From: Rhizobiales bacterium Ga0077537
GTDB lineage: Bacteria > Pseudomonadota > Alphaproteobacteria > Rhizobiales > Hyphomicrobiaceae
Reading direction: 5' to 3'
DNA: 64,000 nt
Assembly (NCBI GenBank): GCA_001464955.1
Contig: LNEM01000032.1
Coordinates: 1 to 64,000, forward strand
Below the pieces are notes generated by a model that saw only the letters and a list, made by a program, of their open reading frames with translations, had not been told where the DNA came from and searched no databases. The position numbers and the translations under genes are program-made. This document shows, piece by piece, positions 1 to 7,628 of the stretch. Numbering within the stretch: the first letter of the stretch is position 1; the number at the start of each line of letters is the position of its first letter.

Positions 1-174
1 GGAGGGATGGCCTTGGATCGAACAAAGGGATGGTGCGGGAGGACAGAAGGCTCGGGCTCAGCTGGTCAGGTCACCCACTCGGAACAGCGAGGAGGCATCA
101 TTCTGCCGCTGACAGTTACGGCGTGTAGCAGCGCTAGTGTAGCTTTACTCGCGCGCACCTGCCTTGCTCGGCGT

Positions 175-444
175 TCATCGTCCGCCACCCCCTATGCCGA
201 GATATTGGCAATTGGACTCGTTCGCGTTCTGACCGCAGCGCCCGTAGCACTGATAATTGACCAGAACATGGGGCGTGCCGACAACGAGGCTGGTAATGAC
301 GAGGCCTGCCATTATCCAAAAGCGAATACCGAGCCGCGCATCGAGCCAATTTGCGCCCGCGTAAAGGCGGCGCTCCCAGTCCGGCATGGCGGTGTCGGAA
401 CCGGCCGACTCTACCTTCACCTCGAACTCTCGACGATCAGTCAT
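175..444 (-). CDS. Small single-pass membrane protein downstream of the coupling protein
   Basis: 89-residue protein whose ATG overlaps the last codons of the TraG-like gene by 8 nt, so the two are probably translationally coupled. An acidic N-terminal part is followed by a clear hydrophobic segment at about residues 41-62 (RFWIMAGLVITSLVVGTPHV) and a short Cys/Gly-rich tail ending GIGGGGR. I do not recognise a named family. Its position directly after a VirD4-type ATPase suggests an accessory membrane component of the mobilization module, which is inference from context only. An alternative is an unrelated small membrane protein carried by the element. Confidence 0.6.
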   Translation of the reverse strand: MTDRREFEVKVESAGSDTAMPDWERRLYAGANWLDARLGIRFWIMAGLVITSLVVGTPHVLVNYQCYGRCGQNANESNCQYLGIGGGGR

Positions 445-2077
445 GGCGCCTCTCCCTGTAGGTCAGACGGTAGGTCGGCTCTGGACGCGGATGCGCGCCT
501 TCGACCGGATTGGGTGTGGCCCAGTCGCGCCAGGGCGCGACGGTCCAGAATGGCACGCGCTGCGCGCGGATCGGCGGGTGGGATTGAATCAGCAGGATTT
601 GCTGACCCGTAGGCATCAGCCGGATTTCGTCCGGGCTCATGAGCGGGCGCGCCGCTTCCGCGCGGCTTTCGCCGGGGTCGTCGTCTTCCTTGCGGCCGAG
701 ATTGACCGAGAGGGTCTTGACGGTGCGCTGACCGAGCGCATCGGACAGCATCTTTGCGAGCCCATGGTCCTGGACCGCGAAGAACTGCTGGACTTCGGCC
801 TGCGAGAGGATCGTGTTCGTTGCCTCCCGCCCATACACAGTGCGCAGCTGATCGAGTGACTGCACGATGATCCACACGCGCACGCCCAGGCCTGGCAGCA
901 GAGTCAGGCTTTCCGATAGGCCCGCCAGCTTGCCCATGTTCGCAAACTCATCGAGCATGAACAGCACCGGCGTATTGCCGGGCTGACGCGCAACCGCCGT
1001 GATCGCCTGCCGCGTGAGAAGCCCGAGCCACGCCCCATGCGTGGCGACGCGGTCCGGCGGGATGACGAGATAGACGCTGACCTTCCCCGTCTTCAGCTCG
1101 CCGAAAGAGAAGTCGGAAGCCATGACGCTGTCCGCAAGCCACCCGGCCGGGTCAAATATCGACACGGCCTGCGTTGCCCCTTCAATGAAGCTCTGGAAGC
1201 TTTCGGGGTTCTTTTCGAGGGTGCGCGCAATGTCGTCGGCGAAGTCCGCGACCACGCCGCCAAGCGCATCGGACCCGGCCATCTCGATCAGCGTCTCGTC
1301 CATGCGGGTTGCGTTCTGAAGAACGCGCCACAGGTCTGGCAGCGTGCAGGACGCGGGCCGTCCCCGGCTCGCAAAATGCAGCATGATGGCGCGCAGTAGC
1401 TTGCGACTGCCCTCGCGGAAAAATTTGTTGCGCGCGTCTTCGGGCTCCGGGACCAGCTGCAGGGCGAGCGCCGCAACCTCTTCTGTGAGGCCGCGCCGGA
1501 TCGTTTCGTCCTCGTAGATATCGATCAGATAGGCGAGCGGGTTGAAGCGATGTTTCGGCAGGCCGTGCAGGCCCCAAGGGTTGAGGACAATGACCTTCTG
1601 CCCGAAGGTCTCTCGCCGGTGCCGTGCCGTGACACCGGCGAGCTCACCCTTGGGATCAATGATGTACGTGCTGGCTTGGGAATGCAGCAGATTGGGAATA
1701 ACAGCCGACGTTCCCTTGCCCGATCGTGCCGGGGCCACGGAGATGCAATGCGCCTTGCCCGTGTGAAACAGCATCCGCCCCTCAAGCGCCCCGAGGAACA
1801 GGCCGGCCGGATTGGTGAGACCGGCGCGCGCAGCCTCTTCGCCCGTCATGAAGGACGCCGTGCCATAGACCCCGCTAGGCGTCTCCGCAGCGCGACGCTT
1901 GCGCTCGCGGTCCTGCTCCGCCCGCCGCCGGTCTGTGCCGGCAATGACAGCGACCGCACCGGACGCCGCCAGAAACCATTGCGCCGCATCATTCGGCACG
2001 CTCCAGGCCCCCCACGCGCAGGCGGCGGCCAGAGCAAACATGCTGATTGATGAGCCCTGTCGCTGAGGGTTAGCCAT
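437..2077 (-). CDS. traG: TraG/VirD4-family type IV coupling protein
   Basis: Hexameric inner-membrane ATPase of the VirD4/TraG family, which brings the relaxase-DNA complex to a type IV secretion channel. I chose the start at 2077 (MANPQRQG), giving 546 residues; the open frame runs 82 codons further upstream, but that part reads as shadow sequence over the divergent gene. Two N-terminal hydrophobic segments (about residues 12-47) anchor it. Walker A is seen as APARSGKGTS at about residues 116-125, the family motif YIIDPKGE follows, and Walker B is seen as LFMLDEFANMGKL. A RAMAN-type C-terminal part ends near RLTYRERRHD. No mating-pair-formation genes are present here, so the element is probably mobilizable or only partly in view. 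It is divergent from the gene at 2145. Confidence 0.92.
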   Translation of the reverse strand: MANPQRQGSSISMFALAAACAWGAWSVPNDAAQWFLAASGAVAVIAGTDRRRAEQDRERKRRAAETPSGVYGTASFMTGEEAARAGLTNPAGLFLGALEGRMLFHTGKAHCISVAPARSGKGTSAVIPNLLHSQASTYIIDPKGELAGVTARHRRETFGQKVIVLNPWGLHGLPKHRFNPLAYLIDIYEDETIRRGLTEEVAALALQLVPEPEDARNKFFREGSRKLLRAIMLHFASRGRPASCTLPDLWRVLQNATRMDETLIEMAGSDALGGVVADFADDIARTLEKNPESFQSFIEGATQAVSIFDPAGWLADSVMASDFSFGELKTGKVSVYLVIPPDRVATHGAWLGLLTRQAITAVARQPGNTPVLFMLDEFANMGKLAGLSESLTLLPGLGVRVWIIVQSLDQLRTVYGREATNTILSQAEVQQFFAVQDHGLAKMLSDALGQRTVKTLSVNLGRKEDDDPGESRAEAARPLMSPDEIRLMPTGQQILLIQSHPPIRAQRVPFWTVAPWRDWATPNPVEGAHPRPEPTYRLTYRERRHD

Positions 2078-2144
2078 GACCGTTTTTCTTCCCGCGTTCT
2101 TGTGCAAGACTGTGTGAGTGTTCTGGAAATAGACGCGGAGCCGT

Positions 2145-2966
2145 ATGCCCGGATTGGGCAAAGGCTGGTCAGGTTGCGGCATGGAGACAGCGCGGACGGC
2201 GGAGACCAAGAACCGGTTTGATCTGGCGGACCGCGACCGCATCCGCCGCGCGTTGCTGCGGTACATGCAGCAGCGCGCCATCGGCGTCCCTACGCTCCAG
2301 AAGGAGATCGCGGCGGCGAACAATCTGTCGCTCGACCGCGTGCCTTTGAAGACGCTTCAGCGGTTCCTCGGCGACACCCACCGCTCCAACGACGCTCTCA
2401 TCCGCTTTTGCGCCGAGTTCGTCGGCACCCTGCCGGACAGCGATCCCCTTTCCGCCTTCGGCGAGCAAATGGCCGCCTTTCTCGGGGTCTGGCGGGACGG
2501 GCATGATTGTCGCCCGGTCCCGCCGGAGATGACCGGCCGCTATAGCGGCCGTTCCCGGCGCGCTGCCGACCCCGGCGGCGGGATGCGGGTGTACCGAGGG
2601 GACGCCGAGGACTGGGTGCCCTTTTCTGCCGTTGAGATCGACCCGGCCCCCGCTCACCCCTTTGCCATTGTCCGGGAGTTTGTCAGCAACTGGGACCGCA
2701 GGCCCCCGGCCGAGGCGAGCGCGGCGACCACACCCCGCCGCGCTTACGAGGGCATCGCCATTCATCCGAATGGCTCGTTCTTCGTCGTGATGCGCAACGT
2801 CCTGACAGGGACGCCGCGCATCTATTGGCTCGACTGGGTGGCCGATGGCCGGCTGGGAGGCCAAGGTCATGAATCGCGCGCCGGGCTCGATGCCGGGCCA
2901 GCTACAGGGGCATCGCCCCATAGCAGTACGCCCGTACTCTTTGACCGCGCCAAGGAGGGCAGTTAA
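2145..2966 (+). CDS. Uncharacterised protein of the mobilization module with HTH-like N-terminus
   Basis: 273-residue soluble protein, divergent from the coupling protein by 67 bp. The N-terminal 100 residues are helical and charged. One segment (TLQKEIAAANNLSLDRVPL followed by KTLQRFLGD) has the spacing of a helix-turn-helix, so DNA binding is possible. The C-terminal half contains a beta-rich stretch (YEGIAIHPNGSFFVVMRN, then GTPRIYWLDW) that I do not recognise. GGAG lies just before the ATG at 2145; an alternative ATG is at 2181. The stop overlaps the next ATG as TAATG with a strong AAGGAGG before it, so the two genes form an operon. Function unknown; an element-encoded regulator is a guess. 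Confidence 0.7.
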   Translation: MPGLGKGWSGCGMETARTAETKNRFDLADRDRIRRALLRYMQQRAIGVPTLQKEIAAANNLSLDRVPLKTLQRFLGDTHRSNDALIRFCAEFVGTLPDSDPLSAFGEQMAAFLGVWRDGHDCRPVPPEMTGRYSGRSRRAADPGGGMRVYRGDAEDWVPFSAVEIDPAPAHPFAIVREFVSNWDRRPPAEASAATTPRRAYEGIAIHPNGSFFVVMRNVLTGTPRIYWLDWVADGRLGGQGHESRAGLDAGPATGASPHSSTPVLFDRAKEGS

Positions 2967-3316
2967 TGGCCGCTCAAACCCCACAGCGCGGCCGTGACCG
3001 CTCCGGCAGCCACGACCCGAACGGCGCTCTTCTGCGAGCCGCCTACGCTGCCGACAGCGCCGGCGTGATCGCCGCGCTGGAGGACGGAGCGGATGTGAGC
3101 GCTGGCGACTCCGTCACCGGACTCACGGCGCTGCACATCGCGGTTGGCACGAACAACCTGCCTCTCGCACGCATCCTCATCGAAGATTGGAACGCGCCCT
3201 TCTGTCCCGACGGCAAAGGTCGGTGGCCGAGTGTCATCGCCGCTGAATGCAGAGTCAATGACGCCCTCGCTGATTACGTCGTCGAGGCTGAATCGCAATT
3301 TTTGGGGAACGGCTGA
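2966..3316 (+). CDS. Small ankyrin-repeat protein
   Basis: 116-residue protein starting in the TAATG overlap with the preceding gene, with AAGGAGG at 2952-2958. Ankyrin-repeat features are visible: a first repeat-like stretch (ALLRAAYAADSAGVIAALED, then GADVSAGD), then a canonical TGLTALHIAVGTNNLPLARI core, then a degenerate third unit. Ankyrin repeats are protein-interaction scaffolds, usually cytoplasmic. The partner is unknown; co-transcription with the HTH-like gene suggests the pair act together. It could be an immunity or regulatory partner, but nothing in the sequence proves that. There is no signal peptide or membrane segment. Confidence 0.75.
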   Translation: MAAQTPQRGRDRSGSHDPNGALLRAAYAADSAGVIAALEDGADVSAGDSVTGLTALHIAVGTNNLPLARILIEDWNAPFCPDGKGRWPSVIAAECRVNDALADYVVEAESQFLGNG

Positions 3317-3603
3317 TTGCTCGAATTCAATATGTCGAAATTGGAATAGATAAAATTGTATCGAATTTTAAAAGTTCCGAGAAGTAATTTCGATAAACTG
3401 GGAAGTGGACATCGTGATAGCGCAAAAACAAATCCCGATAAGTCGCTTTGAGTCAGAGTGACCAGCATTTGACCAACGACGCTAAGTCCTGTAGATTACA
3501 GCGCAAATGAAGCCTCCTGAATGCTTGAGGCTGTCCGGAGCGTTTTTCTGGCGTTCCTGAACCTTGATCCCATACAATTGAAATTACACCTTACTGAGCG
3601 TTG
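3317..3603 (+). other. AT-rich intergenic segment with two small inverted repeats
   Basis: This stretch has no convincing gene. Positions 3318-3480 are markedly AT-richer than all flanking DNA, with runs such as AATTGTATCGAATTTTAAAA. Two short perfect inverted repeats follow: CTGTA/TACAG (3489-3493 with 3497-3501) and AGCCTC/GAGGCT (3511-3516 with 3527-3532). Base composition and position, between an accessory gene pair and the mob operon, would suit a promoter or the flexible part of an origin of transfer. I cannot assign a nic site. Confidence 0.5.
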
Positions 3604-3953
3604 CAAGATGTGCGCGCGGAGAGTCCGCGCTCCATCTTGGCAAGGGGGGCTCAGGAGCCGCCCCCCGTTGCATCCCCGGGCTCATCGCCCGGCATTGGCA
3701 TCGAGCCTTGCCGGACGATTGCAGCGTATCCCGCTGCACCGGACCAGAGGGAGCTTTCGCGCTCCTTCTGGACGACCATCGACCAAAGGGAGACTTCACC
3801 TCTCCCTTCTGGACTACCCATGGACCAAGAGGGTGACTTCGCTCTCCCTCTTGGATCACCCATCGACCAGGAGGGCGAATTCCCTCTCCCTCCTGGACCA
3901 CCCATGGACCAGCACGCCGATGCTGGACCCGGCCAGGGATCACGCGTCCCTGG
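3604..3953 (+). repeat. Array of tandem stem-loops upstream of mobC; candidate oriT or structured RNA
   Basis: A nearly continuous chain of inverted repeats. (a) A long two-part stem: CAAGATG/CATCTTG (3604-3610, 3633-3639) enclosing GCGCGGA/TCCGCGC (3614-3620, 3624-3630). (b) CGGGC/GCCCG near 3677-3691. (c) GCAGCG/CGCTGC (3721-3726, 3732-3737). (d) Five units starting GACCA at 3742, 3781, 3823, 3865 and 3907, the last four steps being 39, 42, 42 and 42 bp; their stems are CCAGAGGGAGC (3744), CCAAAGGGAGA (3783), CCAAGAGGG (3825), CCAGGAGGG (3867) and CCAGCA (3909) with matching right arms. (e) CCAGGGA/TCCCTGG (3933-3939, 3947-3953). Arms vary between units while pairing is kept, and the linkers resemble ACCCATSGA. 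It ends 20 bp before mobC. Position suggests an origin of transfer or leader RNA. Confidence 0.75.
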
Positions 3954-3962
3954 ATGCGCGAT

Positions 3963-3968
3963 AGGAGG
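3963..3968 (+). promoter_or_regulatory. Strong ribosome binding site deciding the GTG start of mobC
   Basis: AGGAGG lies 5 nt before GTG at 3974 and just after the last stem-loop of the array. It supports the GTG rather than any downstream codon as the start. Confidence 0.75.
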
Positions 3969-3973
3969 CGGCC

Positions 3974-4312
3974 GTGAGGAAGGCCAGCGAGAAGCGACAG
4001 CGTGAAATTTCACTGTCTGCCCGGTTCAACGAGCAGGAGCTGGAAGCCGTCCGCCGGGGTGCGGGCGGCCACGGTGTGCCCGTGGCTTCCTTCCTGCGTA
4101 CTGCCGCGTTGAACGAGGCCGCTGGACGAGCGGCTATCGGCCAGCAAGACGCTGCGCGCGTCCTAAGTCAGCTCGGTCACATCGCCGACACGCTGCGCGC
4201 CATGCAGGCGTCCGGTGTTGTCCCGGCGGACGACCCGAACCTCTCGGCGGCTTGGCGCGACCTCGCTGAAATGCGTACCGCCTGCCTTCAGGCCCTGGGG
4301 ATGCGACCATGA
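3974..4312 (+). CDS. mobC: MobC-like relaxosome accessory protein
   Basis: 112-residue protein of the MobC type. It begins with a basic segment and a ribbon-helix-helix-like pattern (EISLSARFNEQELEAVRRGA), then the family-typical VPVASFLRTAALNEAAG and a helical C-terminal half (AARVLSQLGHIADTLRAMQA). Members bind oriT DNA and help the relaxase melt and nick it. GTG start with an AGGAGG 5 nt upstream. The stop overlaps the relaxase ATG as ATGA (4309-4312). The stem-loop array immediately upstream would be a natural binding site. Confidence 0.88.
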   Translation: MRKASEKRQREISLSARFNEQELEAVRRGAGGHGVPVASFLRTAALNEAAGRAAIGQQDAARVLSQLGHIADTLRAMQASGVVPADDPNLSAAWRDLAEMRTACLQALGMRP

Positions 4313-5751
4313 TCCTGAAAGGCAACCAGCGCACCGGGGCATCGGATCTCGCGACGCATCTGTCGAACGAGTACGACAACACGCGTGTCGAGATCGCGCA
4401 GCTGCGCGGCGTCGTGGCCGATGACCTGCATGGGGCGCTGGCGGAGTTCGCCGGCGTTGCCCGTGCGACCCGCTGCAAGCAGCCCCTCTACAGCTTGGCC
4501 ATCAACCCTGCCGAGCCGTTGAGCCGCGAGCAGTACATGGCCGCCATCGACCATATCGAGGGCAAGCTGGGCCTGTCCGGCCAGCCGCGCGCCGTCGTCT
4601 TCCACGTGAAAAACGGCCGCGAGCATTGCCATGTCGTCTGGTCCCGGATCGATGTCGCCAACATGCGTGCTGTGCCCATGAGCCACGACCGCATGAAACT
4701 CCGCACCTGCGCGCGCGAGCTGGCCCATGCCTATGGTCTGCCGTTGCCTTCCGGGCTTGCCGAGGACCGGGGTGACGCCCGGTTCGAGAAGACGCGCGAC
4801 GTGACCTTCGCCGAAAAGGCGATGGCGCAGGCCTCCGGCATTACGCCCGAGCAGCGGCGCAGCACTATGACCGCCATTTACCGCTCATCCGACACCGCCG
4901 AGACGTTTCGTGCGGGTTTGGAGCGCGCGGGCTATGTCCTCGCCCAGGGCGAGCGGCGCGCTTATGTCGTCGTGGACCGGGCCGGGCATGTTCATACCCT
5001 CGCCCGGCAGATCGACGGCGCGCGCACGAAGGATGTGAAAGCCCGCCTTGCCTCTTTGCCAGCAGAGACCCTGCCGACGGTCGATGCCGCACGGGCCGAG
5101 CAGACTGCCCGGCAGCGGGCGGTCGATGAGCGGCTGCGTGAAAAGGCACGGCAGCGCGGCGCGAAGTCGGCTGCCGACCTCGCCGCCAAGCAAGCGGCAC
5201 GGCGCAGGCGCGTCATCGACGACAGGAGCCAAAAGCTGGCCCTAACCCACGCGAGCGAGCGCATGGCGCTGCACGCGGCGCAGAAGGCTGAGGACGGCCG
5301 GTTGTTCAATGTCGTCGCTGGCGCGCTCTTCGGGCTGCTTGAGCGGGTGCCGGGTCTACGGTCCGTGATTGGCCATTTGCGGCGCAACCCGACCCTCAAT
5401 CCGACTGAGCGACACCGCCTCGAAAACGAGGCGCTGGACCGCCGGCATGGACGCGAGAAGAAAGGCATCGAACGGCGCGAAGCCGCCCTCGACATGATCG
5501 AGGTGCGTGAGCGGCGGAGCCTTATCCGCGATCTTGTGCGCGAGACCCGTGTTGAAGATCAGCTGCGGATGGCGCAGACCGAGCAGCGTGAACGCGAGGT
5601 CCGCGAAACCGCGCAGGACATCACGGCCATCAAAGGCGATAAGTCATCGCAGACGGCGGCGGATGACCGGCGCGCGCGTATGCAGGAACGGCTGGCCACA
5701 GCCCGTAAGGCACCTTCAGGTCCGCAGCGTGGCGGACCCAGCTGGGAATGA
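4309..5751 (+). CDS. Relaxase / mobilization nuclease
   Basis: 480-residue relaxase with the MobA/VirD2-type nuclease domain in the first 200 residues. Seen: an N-terminal Tyr in LSNEYDNTRVEI (candidate catalytic residue), the rhizobial-type LRGVVADDLHGAL segment, and the metal-binding motif as EHCHVVWSRID (HxH type). The C-terminal 250 residues are highly charged and helical, rich in Arg, Glu and Ala, typical of relaxases with DNA- or partner-binding tails. It nicks oriT and stays covalently bound to the transferred strand. Translationally coupled to mobC (ATGA) and to the next small gene (ATGA at 5748). It looks intact. Confidence 0.93.
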   Translation: MILKGNQRTGASDLATHLSNEYDNTRVEIAQLRGVVADDLHGALAEFAGVARATRCKQPLYSLAINPAEPLSREQYMAAIDHIEGKLGLSGQPRAVVFHVKNGREHCHVVWSRIDVANMRAVPMSHDRMKLRTCARELAHAYGLPLPSGLAEDRGDARFEKTRDVTFAEKAMAQASGITPEQRRSTMTAIYRSSDTAETFRAGLERAGYVLAQGERRAYVVVDRAGHVHTLARQIDGARTKDVKARLASLPAETLPTVDAARAEQTARQRAVDERLREKARQRGAKSAADLAAKQAARRRRVIDDRSQKLALTHASERMALHAAQKAEDGRLFNVVAGALFGLLERVPGLRSVIGHLRRNPTLNPTERHRLENEALDRRHGREKKGIERREAALDMIEVRERRSLIRDLVRETRVEDQLRMAQTEQREREVRETAQDITAIKGDKSSQTAADDRRARMQERLATARKAPSGPQRGGPSWE

Positions 5752-6098
5752 CAGGGGGTCGAATGGATCGCGAATACGAAGAAGAACGGCTGGCGGCGAT
5801 TAAGGAGCGGCGTCTGTCCGAGGGTGAAGGCCCTGACCACCGCACGCTAGAAACGCGCTTTGCCCCCGGTTCATTTGGTTACCACGAGGCGCTTCACACC
5901 ACCAACCTGGTCGTGGAGGTGATAGAGCAGCAACTCCTGCGCCATAGCGCAGTGCTGCTCGACCCGTTCTGGTATGGCAAGGTACGTGAGGCGCAGTCCC
6001 TTCTCTACCGAGCCTACAGCGACATGGCGCAGATGCATCTCGATGCGCCGTTGCCGACGGGGGCCCCTCCGCGTCTGACCATTGTCCCGAAAGACTGA
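5748..6098 (+). CDS. Small acidic protein following the relaxase
   Basis: 116 residues if started at the ATG overlapping the relaxase stop (5748). An ATG at 5763 (MDREYEEER) has a better-spaced AGGGGG and would give 111 residues. The N-terminus is charged and helical, followed by YHEALHTTNLVVEVIEQQLL and a helix ending in SDMAQMHLD. No membrane segment or named domain is recognised. Genes of this size commonly end relaxase operons in rhizobial elements, so a mobilization accessory role is likely but unproven. Confidence 0.75.
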   Translation: MTGGRMDREYEEERLAAIKERRLSEGEGPDHRTLETRFAPGSFGYHEALHTTNLVVEVIEQQLLRHSAVLLDPFWYGKVREAQSLLYRAYSDMAQMHLDAPLPTGAPPRLTIVPKD

Positions 6099-6101
6099 CC
6101 T

Positions 6102-6491
6102 ATGTCCGAAATCAAGGAATACCCGTTCCCATGGCCAGACGAGCACAAGGGCTATCGCTTGTTTCCCGATGAGCTGGAGAATGATGACTTGGTCGCCTTT
6201 CACGGCACCGCGCGGTCGAACCTACAAACAATCATTGACGGTGGATTTAGGTTTGCCGGGTCTCTGCAGTCACTCTCGTTCGCCAAGAGCAGTGCATATT
6301 CGCTCTCTCACGCATGTGGCAGGCGGTCAGCCGCATCACCGGAGGGCTGCGTCCTGGCCGTCCGCTTTGCTCCCCCTATTCCCAGACCGTTCGTAGCGGT
6401 CGAAGTATCCGACATCCATGTCTACCAGCTCGATCAGCAGCCGGTTGTCTTCGGCTACTGCATTATTCCAGCTGACTATGTGTTCCGTTGA
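6102..6491 (+). CDS. PARP-like ADP-ribosyltransferase fold protein
   Basis: 129-residue protein 3 nt after the previous stop. The order of motifs matches small PARP-type ADP-ribosyltransferases: VAFHGTARSNLQTIIDGGFR (residues 31-50; His34 at the first catalytic position), then SLSFAKSSAYSLSHA (57-71; Tyr66 at the second), then a strand pattern QPVVFGYCIIPADYVF near the C-terminus. In active H-Y-E enzymes a Glu would start that last strand; here there is Gln (112 or 113), so activity is uncertain or the chemistry differs. Such proteins serve as toxins, nucleic-acid modifiers or defence factors. The assignment is from motif reading only. It is the last gene of the mobilization operon, and the minus-strand catabolic genes begin just beyond. 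Confidence 0.55.
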   Translation: MSEIKEYPFPWPDEHKGYRLFPDELENDDLVAFHGTARSNLQTIIDGGFRFAGSLQSLSFAKSSAYSLSHACGRRSAASPEGCVLAVRFAPPIPRPFVAVEVSDIHVYQLDQQPVVFGYCIIPADYVFR

Positions 6492-6622
6492 GCCCGCAAC
6501 ATAAACTTGTTATGGGATGATGCGGACTGGGTCGCCAAATTACAAAGCACCTACAATGACATAGCGGTGCCCAGTTTCATCCTGTCCGGTGCGCCATATT
6601 CTTCCGACCTTGAAGTGTCCCC

Positions 6623-7618
6623 TCACCCCGCCATCACGCACCGCGTGAGATGATCCACCGTGCTCGCGACGAGCTCCGGCACGCCGGCCTCGCAGATGGG
6701 CTGCTTGAGCTTGCAGCGCGGCGCGAACGCGCATCCGGGCGGCAGGTCCGCGAGATCGGGTGGCGAGCCCGGAATGGGATCGAGCGGCGCACCCCGCATC
6801 CCGCCGTGCACGGTCGACTGGAATAGCCCTCGCGTATAGGGATGCCGCGGCGTCTCCATCACGTCGATGGACGAGCCCGTCTCCACGAACCGGCCCGCAT
6901 ACATGACGGCCATCTTGTCGGCCACCTCGCACGCAACGCCCAGATCGTGCGTGACGATGATCGTCGCCATCCCGAGATCGCGCTGCAACTCGCGCAGAAG
7001 CAGCAGGATCTGGATCTGTACCGTCGCATCGAGCGCCGTCGTCGGCTCGTCGGCAAGAAGCACGCGCGGCCGGCAGGCGAGCGCCATCGCGATCATCGCC
7101 CGCTGCCGCAGACCACCCGAAAGCTCGTGAGGGTAGGCGTCGAGCCGTCGCGGCGCGGACGGGATCTGCACGAGTTCGAGCAGCTCCAGCGCCCGCTTGC
7201 GCCCGGCCGCATAGGACACCCCGTCGTGGAACACGACAGACTCCGCGATCTGCGTCCCGATGGTGAATACCGGGTCGAGCGCCGTCATCGGCTCCTGGAA
7301 AATCATCGAGACGAGGCCGCCGCGAAGTCGCCGCAGATCGTTATCGGCCAGCGTCGTCACGTCGAGCCCGCCGATGCTGATCTTGCCGCCGATCCGGGCA
7401 GCGGGCGGGAGCAGCCGCATCAGCGCCCTGAGCGTCACGCTCTTGCCCGAGCCGGACTCGCCGAGGATGCACATGGCCTCCCCCGCGGCCAGCGTGAACG
7501 ACACCCCGTTCACGACGGAGATGTCGAGATCGCGCGAAACGAAGCGGACCGTCAGATCTTCGACGGCGACGAGCGGAGTTTGCGTCTCGACCATGTCGCC
7601 CCTCAGATGTCGTTGCAT
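6623..7618 (-). CDS. Oligopeptide/dipeptide ABC transporter ATP-binding protein (OppD/DppD type)
   Basis: 331-residue ATPase. Walker A is [10 protein letters not shown], the signature motif [15 protein letters not shown], and Walker [12 protein letters not shown] with the H-loop IIVTHDLG. The C-terminal oligo-HPY extension with Cys residues ([20 protein letters not shown]) identifies the OppD/DppD class that energises peptide-type importers. The start at 7618 follows GAGGA, 10 nt after the preceding stop; an internal ATG at 7594 (MVETQTPL) is an alternative. It is the last gene of a B-C-F-D ordered operon. Confidence 0.93.
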   Translation of the reverse strand: MQRHLRGDMVETQTPLVAVEDLTVRFVSRDLDISVVNGVSFTLAAGEAMCILGESGSGKSVTLRALMRLLPPAARIGGKISIGGLDVTTLADNDLRRLRGGLVSMIFQEPMTALDPVFTIGTQIAESVVFHDGVSYAAGRKRALELLELVQIPSAPRRLDAYPHELSGGLRQRAMIAMALACRPRVLLADEPTTALDATVQIQILLLLRELQRDLGMATIIVTHDLGVACEVADKMAVMYAGRFVETGSSIDVMETPRHPYTRGLFQSTVHGGMRGAPLDPIPGSPPDLADLPPGCAFAPRCKLKQPICEAGVPELVASTVDHLTRCVMAG

Positions 7619-7628
7619 GTCGTGATCC

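Noticed and set aside
3742-3953. CRISPR array
   Set aside because: Units are contiguous with no unique spacers of constant length, each unit is itself a hairpin, and no cas genes are present.
3601-4005. Repetitive coding gene upstream of mobC
   Set aside because: It overlaps the mobC start, lacks a convincing ribosome site, and the hairpin pairing explains the repeat pattern better. Kept only as a lower-interest observation.
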